From Chromatiales bacterium (GTDB lineage: Bacteria > Pseudomonadota > Gammaproteobacteria > JACCYU01), in NCBI GenBank assembly GCA_031177845.1, contig JAPSGG010000160.1:1-5135 (forward strand): 5,135 nucleotides of DNA, given 5' to 3'. The translations under genes were made by a program, and so were the position numbers. The notes beneath the pieces are model-generated. The model saw only the letters and a list, made by a program, of their open reading frames with translations, did not search any database and was not told the DNA's origin. Positions 1 through 5,135 of this stretch are shown here, piece after piece. Each line of letters starts with the position of its first letter. The stretch's first letter is position 1.

Positions 1-670
1 GCGATGGGCGGTCGAGGCGACCATTGCCGACTTCTTCCGGCAGTTTCTGTACTTCCGCCTGGCTCCACCGGGCAATCCGGCGGAGTACATGATCTCTACG
101 GACTACGAGAATCTGTTCGTTGTCCCCGGCTCGCCCGAGCTGATGGAGCTTCAGCCCAAGCTAGAGAACAGATTCAAGCTTTACAAGCTCAGGGAAGCCA
201 TTCAGGAGCTGGATGATCAATTCGATGCCATCTATATCGACACGCCGCCCGCGTGGAATTTTTACACGTTATCGGCGCTCATCGCCGCCGAGGGCTGTCT
301 GATTCCCTTTGACTGCGATGACTTCTCGCGCCGCGCGCTCTACAACCTAGTCGAGAACGTAGAGGAGACTCGGGCCGATCACAACCGCGATCTTTTCGTC
401 GAGGGAATCATCGTCAACCAGTACCAGGCGCGGGCGAATTTGCCGGCGCGCGTCGTCCAGGAGCTGAAGAACGAGGGTCTACCGGTGCTGAACAGCAGAC
501 TCTCCGCGTCGATCAAGATGCGCGAGTCGCACGAGCAGTCGAAACCGCTGACTCACTTATTCCCCAATCACAAGCTGACTCAGGAGTATGTGGCTCTGTT
601 TAACGAGTTAGAAGCCGGGCAGGCAATGCCCGTCGCGGAGGCCGCTGCGAGGCGGGGTGCGACCGCGTAG
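1..670 (+). CDS. ParA/MinD-family ATPase, 5'-truncated by the window edge
   Basis: This is the C-terminal part of a ParA-type P-loop ATPase, a family that positions DNA or other cargo in the cytoplasm through ATP-dependent dimerisation. The open frame runs in from before the window; its first full codon is at position 2, and 222 codons precede the TAG at 668-670. The first ATG (position 89) is internal, because family-like sequence (ATIADFFRQFL) lies before it. The hallmark is the IYIDTPPAWNFYTLSALIAA stretch (Asp at visible residue 80), which matches the Walker A'/switch II region. It is followed by CLIPFDCDDFSRRAL, GIIVNQYQARANLP and SIKMRESHEQ, typical of ParA C-terminal halves. The Walker A lysine motif must lie upstream; by comparison with proteins of about 260-280 residues, roughly 60 are missing. 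The tail (about 18 residues) is alanine-rich. No parB partner or centromere-like repeat is visible, so cargo is unknown. The family call is firm, the role is not. Confidence 0.9.
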   Translation, partial: RWAVEATIADFFRQFLYFRLAPPGNPAEYMISTDYENLFVVPGSPELMELQPKLENRFKLYKLREAIQELDDQFDAIYIDTPPAWNFYTLSALIAAEGCLIPFDCDDFSRRALYNLVENVEETRADHNRDLFVEGIIVNQYQARANLPARVVQELKNEGLPVLNSRLSASIKMRESHEQSKPLTHLFPNHKLTQEYVALFNELEAGQAMPVAEAAARRGATA

Positions 671-683
671 CCGCCACTGGTCC

Positions 684-708
684 GCAAACGCGTAATCATG
701 CGCTTTGT
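684..708 (+). terminator. weak hairpin after parA, possible terminator
   Basis: Thirteen bases after the parA stop, the sequence can fold into a stem pairing GCAAA(C)GCGTA with TGCGCTTTGT. It has one bulged C, a closing G-T wobble and an ATCA loop. No run of T follows, so it is not a classical intrinsic terminator; it could be a 3'-end stabilising hairpin or chance. The rest of 671-910 shows no gene, repeat or clear regulatory site. Confidence 0.25.
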
Positions 709-910
709 ACCGGCCGCTGCCGTTCATACCGGCGCGGAAGGGCTGCCTAAGTTGTGGTTACGTCGTCACACAAGGCGGCGATGGCTCTTCATGTGAGAAG
801 GATTTCCCTCGCTGCCTATTATCCGGAGCGACTCAGGTTTGCCACGGTCGGATTGCTCGCGGCCGCTTGGATTGACAGGTTCAGGGATTACCCGAGATCG
901 CCCTGCCATT

Positions 911-997
911 TGGTGCCGAGGAGAGGACTTGAACCTCCACGGGGTTACCCCCACTAGCACCTGAAGCTAGCGCGTCTACCAGTTCCGCCACCTCGGC
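911..997 (-). tRNA. tRNA-Leu, anticodon CAG
   Basis: The minus strand encodes a complete 87-nt class II tRNA including a genome-encoded CCA end (911-913 on the + strand read TGG). The acceptor stem GCCGAGG pairs perfectly with CCTCGGC, with A as discriminator base, the base required by leucyl-tRNA synthetase. The D arm contains GGCGGAACTGGTAGACGC. The anticodon arm is CTAGC-TTCAGGT-GCTAG, giving anticodon CAG, which reads CUG. A long variable arm (GGGG-TAA-CCCC) and a T arm with TTCAAGT and one G-T wobble complete the fold. It resembles Escherichia coli tRNA-Leu(CAG) closely. It is divergent from rnr and converges on parA. No U-rich terminator is visible after its 3' end. Confidence 0.97.
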
Positions 998-1027
998 TTG
1001 AGGGCATGGTGCATCAGGGAAGCGCGC

Positions 1028-1056
1028 AATGTACATTTCGCCCATAGGCTTGTCAA
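1028..1056 (-). promoter_or_regulatory. sigma70-type promoter of tRNA-Leu
   Basis: Reading the minus strand, a perfect -35 box TTGACA (1056-1051) is followed by an exact 17-bp spacer and a -10 box TACATT (1033-1028, 4 of 6 matches to TATAAT). Transcription would start near 1020-1023, about 25 bases before the mature tRNA 5' end at 997. The stretch just after the -10 box is GCGCGC. A GC-rich discriminator is characteristic of stable-RNA promoters under stringent (ppGpp/DksA) control, so growth-rate regulation is a reasonable inference. Confidence 0.75.
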
Positions 1057-1078
1057 TTTGCCCACCATCCGTTACACG
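1032..1078 (+). promoter_or_regulatory. possible rnr promoter elements in the divergent spacer
   Basis: Two weak options exist for rnr within the 89-base spacer it shares with tRNA-Leu. First, TACATT at 1032-1037 lies on the + strand because AATGTACATT (1028-1037) is a perfect palindrome, but it has no good -35 upstream. Second, TTGTCA (1050-1055) is followed after 17 bp by TACACG (1073-1078, 3 of 6 matches), which would place the start almost at the rnr ATG. Neither is strong. Transcription reaching rnr from further upstream is also possible. Confidence 0.25.
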
Positions 1079-1086
1079 GTAGTTCC

Positions 1087-3300
1087 ATGAAGCCCAGGGC
1101 ACGACAGCGCGACCCCTACGCCCAGCGCGAGGCGCGCAAGTACGAGCGGCCTATCCCCAGTCGCGAGATGATCCTGAGCGTGATGTCCGAGCAGGCGGGG
1201 CCGCTCGATTTGGGTGAGCTGATCGAGTGCCTGAATCTCACCGCGTCCGATGAGATCGATGCGCTTGCGCGCCGGCTCAAGGCCATGGAGCGCGATGGTC
1301 AGATCCTGCGCAACCGGCGCGGCGGCTACCTGCCCGTCGACGAGAGCGACCTGATCCGCGGCCGCGTGATCGGCCATCCGGATGGCTTCGGCTTTTTCAA
1401 GCCGGACGAAGGTCATGAGGACCTGTTCCTATCGCCGCGCGAGATGCGGGTGCTGATGCACGGTGACCGCGCGGTGGTACGCGTGGTAGGCATCGACCGC
1501 CGCGGCCGCAAGGAGGCAGCATTGGTTGAGGTCATCGACCGTCACAACAGCCAAGTGGTCGGCCGCTTCTTCAAGCAACGCGGCATCGGCTTCGTAGTGC
1601 CCGACAACAAGCGCCTTAACCAAGACATCCTCATCCCACCGGAAGGCATCGGCGACGCGGCCGACGGTCAGATCGTCGTTGCGGCCATCGTCGAGCAACC
1701 AAGCCGACGCAGCCAGCCGATTGGCAAGATCGTGGAGGTGCTGGGTGATCACATGGCGCCGGGGATGGAGATCGACATCGCCGTACGCGCGCACGCGCTG
1801 CCCTACGAATGGCCCGACGAGGTGATGACCGAGGCAGCGCGCTTCCAGCCAGAGGTGACCGAGTGCGCCAAACAGGGGCGTGTGGATCTGCGCGATGTGC
1901 CACTGGTGACCATCGACGGCGAGACCGCCATGGACTTCGACGACGCCGTCTACTGCGAGCCCGACGGTCATGGTTGGCGGCTCCTGGTCGCGATCGCGGA
2001 TGTGTCTGCCTATGTCTTACCAGGCACCGCGCTCGACAATGAGGCACAAAAGCGAGGCACGTCCGTTTATTTTCCCGGCCGCGTGATTCCTATGCTGCCG
2101 GCGGTGCTCTCTAATGGCCTGTGTTCGCTCAATCCAAAGGTTGACCGCCTGTGCATAGTCTGCGAGATGCGCATCGGCGTGGACGGCGCGCTCAAGAAAT
2201 ACCAGTTCTATGAAGCCTTGATGCGCTCGGCCGCGCGGCTCACTTACACCCAGGTCGCCGCGATGGTCGTCGAGCGAAAGATGGCGCCTCGCAGCAAATA
2301 TCTTAAACTCGCGCCCCATCTCGATGACTTGTACGCTCTCTATAAGGTGCTGCGCAAAAGGCGAGAGCGACGGGGTGCGATCGATTTCGAGACTACGGAG
2401 ACCGAGATTGTGTTCGGTGCCGACCGCAAGATCGAGCGCATCGTGCCCGCCCAGCGCAACGACGCGCACAAGCTGATCGAGGAATGCATGATCGCGGCCA
2501 ATGTGGCGGCGGCGGAGTTTCTCGAAAAACGCAAGATGCCGGCCCTCTATCGCGTGCATGAAGGCCCCGATGCCGATAAGCTTGCGGACTTGCGCGATTT
2601 TCTCGGTGAACTCGGCTTGAGTTTGACGGGCGGCGACGAGCCCACGCCCAAGGACTATGCGAAGCTGATGGCTAAAGTCGTCTTGCGCCCGGACGCGCAC
2701 CTGATCCAGACTGTGTTGCTGCGCTCGCTATCGCAGGCGATCTACTCACCGGATAACCGGGGCCACTTCGGTCTGGCGCTGCCCGCGTACACACATTTCA
2801 CCTCACCCATCCGCCGCTACCCGGACTTGTTGGTGCATCGAGCGATACGCCACGTGCTGCGCAAGGAAAAACCGCGAGACTTCGAGCACGATCACGATGC
2901 GATGGTGATGCTAGGCGAGCACTGTTCCATGACCGAGCGCCGCGCGGATGAGGCTTCGCGCGACGTCGAGAACTGGCTCAAGTGCGAGTATATGCAGGAC
3001 AAGGTGGGCGAAGAATTCGAGGGCGTGATCAGCGCAGTGACCTCGTTCGGCGTGTTTGTGGAGTTAAACGAGATGTACATCGAGGGACTCGTGCACGTCA
3101 CCTCGCTGCCGAAGGACTACTACCATTTCGATCCCATCGGCCACCGCATAGCCGGCGAGCGCAGCGGCCGCGTCTATCGCTTGGGCGATCAACTGCGGAT
3201 CAAGGTCGCGCGCGTGGATCTTGACGAGCGTAAGATCGATTTCGAACCGGTCGAGCGGCCGACAAGGCGTGGGCGGGGCGTCAGGAAAAAGCGCAAGTAG
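1087..3300 (+). CDS. rnr: ribonuclease R (3'-5' exoribonuclease, RNB family)
   Basis: RNase R is a processive hydrolytic 3'-5' exoribonuclease that degrades structured RNA: defective rRNA and tRNA, repeat-containing mRNA fragments, and transcripts released by trans-translation. The 737 residues show the full family order: an N-terminal winged-helix domain (about 25-85, with ERPIPSREMIL), two cold-shock/OB domains (about 92-148 and 158-220, the second with GIGFVVPDNKRLNQDILIPP), the catalytic RNB domain (about 265-590) and an S1 domain (about 641-725). The metal-binding aspartates are present in TIDGETAMDFDDAVYCE as D277, D283, D285 and D286. The second active-site signature, HFTSPIRRYPDLLVHRAI, starts at H570. 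The ATG at 1087 is the only start possible after the in-frame stop at 1045; it has no clear Shine-Dalgarno. The basic tail after S1 is only about 15 residues, much shorter than the long lysine-rich tail of the 813-residue E. coli protein. Confidence 0.98.
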   Translation: MKPRARQRDPYAQREARKYERPIPSREMILSVMSEQAGPLDLGELIECLNLTASDEIDALARRLKAMERDGQILRNRRGGYLPVDESDLIRGRVIGHPDGFGFFKPDEGHEDLFLSPREMRVLMHGDRAVVRVVGIDRRGRKEAALVEVIDRHNSQVVGRFFKQRGIGFVVPDNKRLNQDILIPPEGIGDAADGQIVVAAIVEQPSRRSQPIGKIVEVLGDHMAPGMEIDIAVRAHALPYEWPDEVMTEAARFQPEVTECAKQGRVDLRDVPLVTIDGETAMDFDDAVYCEPDGHGWRLLVAIADVSAYVLPGTALDNEAQKRGTSVYFPGRVIPMLPAVLSNGLCSLNPKVDRLCIVCEMRIGVDGALKKYQFYEALMRSAARLTYTQVAAMVVERKMAPRSKYLKLAPHLDDLYALYKVLRKRRERRGAIDFETTETEIVFGADRKIERIVPAQRNDAHKLIEECMIAANVAAAEFLEKRKMPALYRVHEGPDADKLADLRDFLGELGLSLTGGDEPTPKDYAKLMAKVVLRPDAHLIQTVLLRSLSQAIYSPDNRGHFGLALPAYTHFTSPIRRYPDLLVHRAIRHVLRKEKPRDFEHDHDAMVMLGEHCSMTERRADEASRDVENWLKCEYMQDKVGEEFEGVISAVTSFGVFVELNEMYIEGLVHVTSLPKDYYHFDPIGHRIAGERSGRVYRLGDQLRIKVARVDLDERKIDFEPVERPTRRGRGVRKKRK

Positions 3301-3323
3301 AATCGGTTTCCGCCGCGAGAAAA

Positions 3324-3357
3324 TCTCCCTCTCTCCCTCTTTCCCACAGAGGGGAAA
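3324..3357. repeat. polypyrimidine tandem repeat with alternative hairpins in the rnr-rlmB spacer
   Basis: The 157-base spacer between rnr and rlmB holds an uninterrupted 22-base pyrimidine tract (3324-3345). It starts with two tandem copies of TCTCCCTC (3324-3331 and 3332-3339), and the core 3325-3339 is a perfect mirror repeat. Two mutually exclusive 6-bp hairpins follow: CCCTCT (3335-3340) with AGAGGG (3348-3353), or TTTCCC (3340-3345) with GGGAAA (3352-3357). No T-run follows either, so neither is a standard terminator. The remainder of the spacer up to 3457 has no gene and no evident promoter. Confidence 0.6.
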
Positions 3358-3457
3358 CACCGGCCGCAGGGTCGGGCAGCGGGACTCCTTCGCGAACTGA
3401 ACTCGCACCAGAGAATTCGAGCCTTCTACCGCACAGACCACGTTCCACCCTAGACGG

Positions 3458-4246
3458 ATGCCCACAGCCGATCTCATCTTCGGCATTCACGCCGTGCTAT
3501 CTGCGCTGCGAAACGATCCCGCCCACGTGCAGGAGGTGCGCATCGACCGGAAAAGGCAGGATAGGCGGCTACACGAACTGCGCGCGCTCGCGACGAGCCT
3601 TCGTATTCCGCTGCGCGAGACCGATCCGCGGATTCTGAACCGACAAGCGCCGGGACGGCGCCACCAGGGCGTACTCGCGCTCTACCGGCCCGCGCCCATC
3701 GCCGGTGAAGACGCGCTCGCCGAATCGCTGGCGCGGAGTGAGCAGCCGCTGCTACTGGTCCTGGATGGAATCACCGATCCGCATAACCTGGGCGCCATCC
3801 TTCGCACCGCCGACGCCGCGGGCGTGGCTGCGGTCATCGCGCCGCGCGACCGCGCCGCCAGCATCAACGCGACGGTGCGCAAGGTCGCCTGCGGCGCCGC
3901 CGAGCGCGTACCCTTCGTGAAGGTGACCAATCTGGCGCGAGCGCTGCGTGATCTAAGAGAAAAAGGACTGTGGCTCATCGGCACGGATGACAGTGCAACG
4001 CACCCCTTGTACGATCTGGATCTAACGCGTCCGCTGGCGCTGCTGATGGGCGCCGAGGGTAAGGGCCTGCGGCGCCTGACGCGCGAGCTGTGCGATTTTA
4101 TGGCGTACATTCCCATGGCGGGCGCGGCCCAGAGCCTCAACGTGTCGGTCGCCGCCGGCATATGTCTGTTCGAGGCACGACGCCAACGCCGAGGCCTGCC
4201 CCCACCGCAGAGTGAGTTCTGGAAACGGCGCCCCAGTCGCCATTGA
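3458..4246 (+). CDS. rlmB: 23S rRNA (guanosine-2'-O)-methyltransferase RlmB, SpoU/TrmH family
   Basis: RlmB transfers a methyl group from S-adenosylmethionine to the ribose 2'-oxygen of G2251 (E. coli numbering) in the P loop of 23S rRNA. The 262-residue protein has an N-terminal substrate-binding domain (about 6-82, opening with LIFGIHAVLSAL) and a C-terminal SPOUT knot domain (about 97-240). All three SpoU motifs are intact: LDGITDPHNLGAILRTADAA (motif 1, N110 and R116), LLMGAEGKGLRRLTRELCD (motif 2, E200) and IPMAGAAQSLNVSVAAG (motif 3, S226 and N228). VRKVACGAAERVPFVKVTNL is also typical of RlmB rather than other SpoU enzymes. A basic tail of about 20 residues (ending FWKRRPSRH) extends past the usual end. 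The ATG at 3458 is the only start after the in-frame stop at 3398, though no clear Shine-Dalgarno precedes it. It follows rnr on the same strand, a common gammaproteobacterial pairing. Confidence 0.97.
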   Translation: MPTADLIFGIHAVLSALRNDPAHVQEVRIDRKRQDRRLHELRALATSLRIPLRETDPRILNRQAPGRRHQGVLALYRPAPIAGEDALAESLARSEQPLLLVLDGITDPHNLGAILRTADAAGVAAVIAPRDRAASINATVRKVACGAAERVPFVKVTNLARALRDLREKGLWLIGTDDSATHPLYDLDLTRPLALLMGAEGKGLRRLTRELCDFMAYIPMAGAAQSLNVSVAAGICLFEARRQRRGLPPPQSEFWKRRPSRH

Positions 4247-4275
4247 TCAAGCATTGCTTCCACTCTGGATGCACG

Positions 4276-4299
4276 GAATGCACCCCATGGTTGGCGTTC
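4276..4299 (+). other. hairpin downstream of rlmB, terminator unproven
   Basis: GAATGC (4276-4281) can pair with GCGTTC (4294-4299) with one wobble. The stem continues as ACC (4282-4284) with GGT (4289-4291) around a CCAT loop, leaving two bulged bases. It lies 29 bases after the rlmB stop, but no T-run follows, so intrinsic termination is doubtful. Confidence 0.25.
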
Positions 4300-4322
4300 G
4301 GTATCCTCGCCGCGCGCGGTAT

Positions 4323-4352
4323 TTGCCGTAATTGAATTCTTTATCGTAGACT
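4323..4352 (+). promoter_or_regulatory. possible promoter for the CNNM-type gene
   Basis: TTGCCG (4323-4328) and TAGACT (4347-4352) each match the sigma70 consensus at 4 of 6 positions, with an 18-bp spacer. They lie in an AT-rich island (about 4321-4350) that stands out from the GC-rich surroundings. A start near 4359 would give a leader of about 60 bases containing the inverted repeat over the GTG start. The boxes are weak, so this is a suggestion only. Confidence 0.3.
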
Positions 4353-4370
4353 TCGCCTTGATGCGACCTC

Positions 4371-4398
4371 CTAGTCTTAAGGCTAGATCGGCCGGCCG
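4371..4398. repeat. two adjacent palindromes upstream of the CNNM-type gene
   Basis: CTAGTCTTAAGGCTAG (4371-4386) is a 16-bp palindrome with a single mismatched pair (T4375/G4382). Three bases after its end begins the perfect 10-bp palindrome CGGCCGGCCG (4389-4398). Their place between a possible promoter and the GTG start would suit a repressor operator. However, the left arm of the larger inverted repeat overlaps both, so they may not be independent elements. Confidence 0.4.
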
Positions 4399-4437
4399 CG
4401 CCTCCAAGCACAGCCTAAGTGGTTGATCTAGCCCTTA
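4378..4437 (+). promoter_or_regulatory. long inverted repeat enclosing the GTG start
   Basis: GGCTAGATC (4381-4389) is an exact inverted match to GATCTAGCC (4425-4433). If one C in the right arm is bulged instead, the pairing extends outward to TAAGG (4378-4382) with CCTTA. In RNA the stem also continues inward through G-U, G-U, C-G, C-G and G-U pairs (4390-4394 with 4420-4424). The result is about 17 pairs with a loop near 4395-4419. The right arm covers the last two bases of the GTG start (4419-4421) and the first codons, so the folded leader could hide the initiation site. Confidence 0.5.
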
Positions 4438-5135
4438 CCATCGCGCTCCTGGCGGCGAATTTTCTGTTCGTCGGCACTGAGTTCGCGATCACCCGGCTGC
4501 GGCCCACACAGCTGACAGAACTGGAACGCAGGGGCACACCGGGCGCCAAGTCGGCGCGCCATGCCGTCGAGCACATCGACGCCTACTTGTCGGCCTGTCA
4601 GCTCGGCATCACGGTCGCCAGTATCGGGCTCGGCGTAGTCGGCAAGCCATTTTTCCACGAGCTATTGAAACCATTGCTCGGCAACGCCGCAGCCCTCGGC
4701 GGCTTTGCACTGGCAACGACGATCGCGTTCTCGATCGTCACGTTGCTGCACGTGGTCGTCGGCGAATTGGTCCCAAAGAGCCTCGCCATCTCCCGCACCG
4801 CCCCATTGGCACTCGCTTTCGCGCCTCCGATGCGGGTCTTCTATCTGGTGACTAAGCCGGTGGTGGACCTTTTCAACGCCATGGGCAACCTGCTGCTCAA
4901 GCCCTTTGGTATTCCGCCCGCGCGGGAGGTCGGCCATGCCCCACACACCGAGGATGAGCTGCGCGAGCTGCTGCGGCAAAGCGCCGCGTCGGGTCTCATC
5001 GACCTCGAAGAGCGCAGTCTCACGGAAAACGTATTTTCGTTCGGCGACCGGCGTACGCGCGACATCATGATTCCCCGGCCGCACGTCGAGTTTGTCACGG
5101 TTGCGGATGACCTGCGAGCAGTCGCGCGCCGCTTG
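4419..5135 (+). CDS. CNNM/hemolysin C-family membrane protein (DUF21-CBS), 3'-truncated by the window edge
   Basis: The first 239 residues of an inner-membrane protein of the CNNM/CorB-CorC (hemolysin C, TlyC-like) family are visible; the frame is open at the window end. Family members are linked to magnesium or cobalt transport, though many are annotated only as hemolysin-like. The DUF21 membrane domain spans about residues 1-170. Its first segment is LALTIALLAANFLFVGTEFA; other hydrophobic segments lie near 58-80, 93-118 and 129-150. The signature HVVVGELVPKSLAI (111-124) and the segment HIDAYLSACQLGITVASIGL are characteristic. After it come TEDELRELLRQSAASGLID and NVFSFGDRRTRDIMIPR, which lead into the CBS pair; most of that pair and any CorC domain lie outside. 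The GTG at 4419 follows an in-frame TAA at 4416. No ATG occurs before codon 138, so GTG is well supported. No Shine-Dalgarno is evident. Confidence 0.93.
   Translation, partial: MVDLALTIALLAANFLFVGTEFAITRLRPTQLTELERRGTPGAKSARHAVEHIDAYLSACQLGITVASIGLGVVGKPFFHELLKPLLGNAAALGGFALATTIAFSIVTLLHVVVGELVPKSLAISRTAPLALAFAPPMRVFYLVTKPVVDLFNAMGNLLLKPFGIPPAREVGHAPHTEDELRELLRQSAASGLIDLEERSLTENVFSFGDRRTRDIMIPRPHVEFVTVADDLRAVARRL

Noticed and set aside
4..216. Small open frame at the window start
   Set aside because: It is a shifted frame over the ParA-type gene, whose own frame shows clear family motifs.
882..907. CAGGG...CCCTG inverted repeat as a terminator for tRNA-Leu
   Set aside because: The stem is only 5 bp with a wide loop and no U-run follows on the minus strand.
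754..957. Plus-strand open frame ending in LVPRRGLEPPRGYPH
   Set aside because: Its C-terminal part is the antisense of tRNA-Leu, another familiar false peptide; the rest has no family resemblance and no clear ribosome binding site.
671..997. tRNA-Leu as an integration site for a mobile element
   Set aside because: No integrase gene and no direct repeat of the tRNA 3' end is visible, and the neighbours are core genes. An element outside the window cannot be excluded.
881..1102. Minus-strand open frame containing AELVDALASGASGGNPVEVQ
   Set aside because: This is tRNA-Leu translated as protein, a known spurious annotation; the tRNA fold is complete and explains the sequence.
2017..2700. Long minus-strand open frame opposite rnr
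   Set aside because: It is an antisense shadow of the RNB domain with no recognisable motifs.
3064..3486. Minus-strand open frame across the rnr-rlmB spacer
   Set aside because: It overlaps the S1 domain end of rnr and the rlmB start in antisense, and matches no family I recognise. The spacer part reads like translated repeat sequence.
3682..4407. Long minus-strand open frame of 241 residues opposite rlmB
   Set aside because: It is arginine/serine/alanine-rich, typical of antisense frames in GC-rich DNA. The + strand holds intact SpoU motifs.
4662..5084. Minus-strand open frames opposite the CNNM-type gene
   Set aside because: They are shadows of the + strand frame, which is open through the window end and carries the GELVPKS and FGDRR family motifs.

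Overview
The window looks like conserved chromosomal DNA from a GC-rich gammaproteobacterium. I infer this from the RNase R and RlmB proteins, which closely follow the enterobacterial family patterns, from the tandem rnr-rlmB order, and from a ParA-type protein common in that class. I cannot name a genus. No phage, transposon, CRISPR or defence genes are visible, and the gene content is housekeeping.

Layout: (1) positions 1-670 hold the 3' part of a ParA/MinD-like ATPase gene on the + strand, with its Walker A region outside the window. (2) Positions 671-910 hold no gene; a weak hairpin follows the parA stop. (3) A complete tRNA-Leu(CAG) with encoded CCA lies on the - strand at 911-997, facing parA. 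It is driven by a good sigma70-type promoter at 1028-1056. (4) rnr (1087-3300, +), encoding RNase R, starts divergently from the tRNA. (5) A 157-base spacer carries a polypyrimidine tandem repeat. (6) rlmB (3458-4246, +) encodes the 23S rRNA 2'-O-methyltransferase. (7) A 172-base spacer holds several palindromes and a possible promoter. (8) From 4419 to the window end runs the 5' part of a CNNM/hemolysin-C-type membrane protein gene (DUF21 plus the start of a CBS region) with a GTG start.

The central part has an RNA-metabolism theme. A tRNA gene, the 3'-5' exoribonuclease that degrades structured rRNA, tRNA and mRNA, and an enzyme that modifies the ribosomal P loop sit side by side. rnr and rlmB may be cotranscribed, but the long spacer leaves room for separate control.

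The most unusual non-coding signal is a long imperfect inverted repeat (4378-4437) whose downstream arm covers the GTG start of the membrane-protein gene. The second is a perfect palindrome over the -10 element between tRNA-Leu and rnr that could serve promoters in both directions. I see no convincing evidence of a wholly new biological system here.
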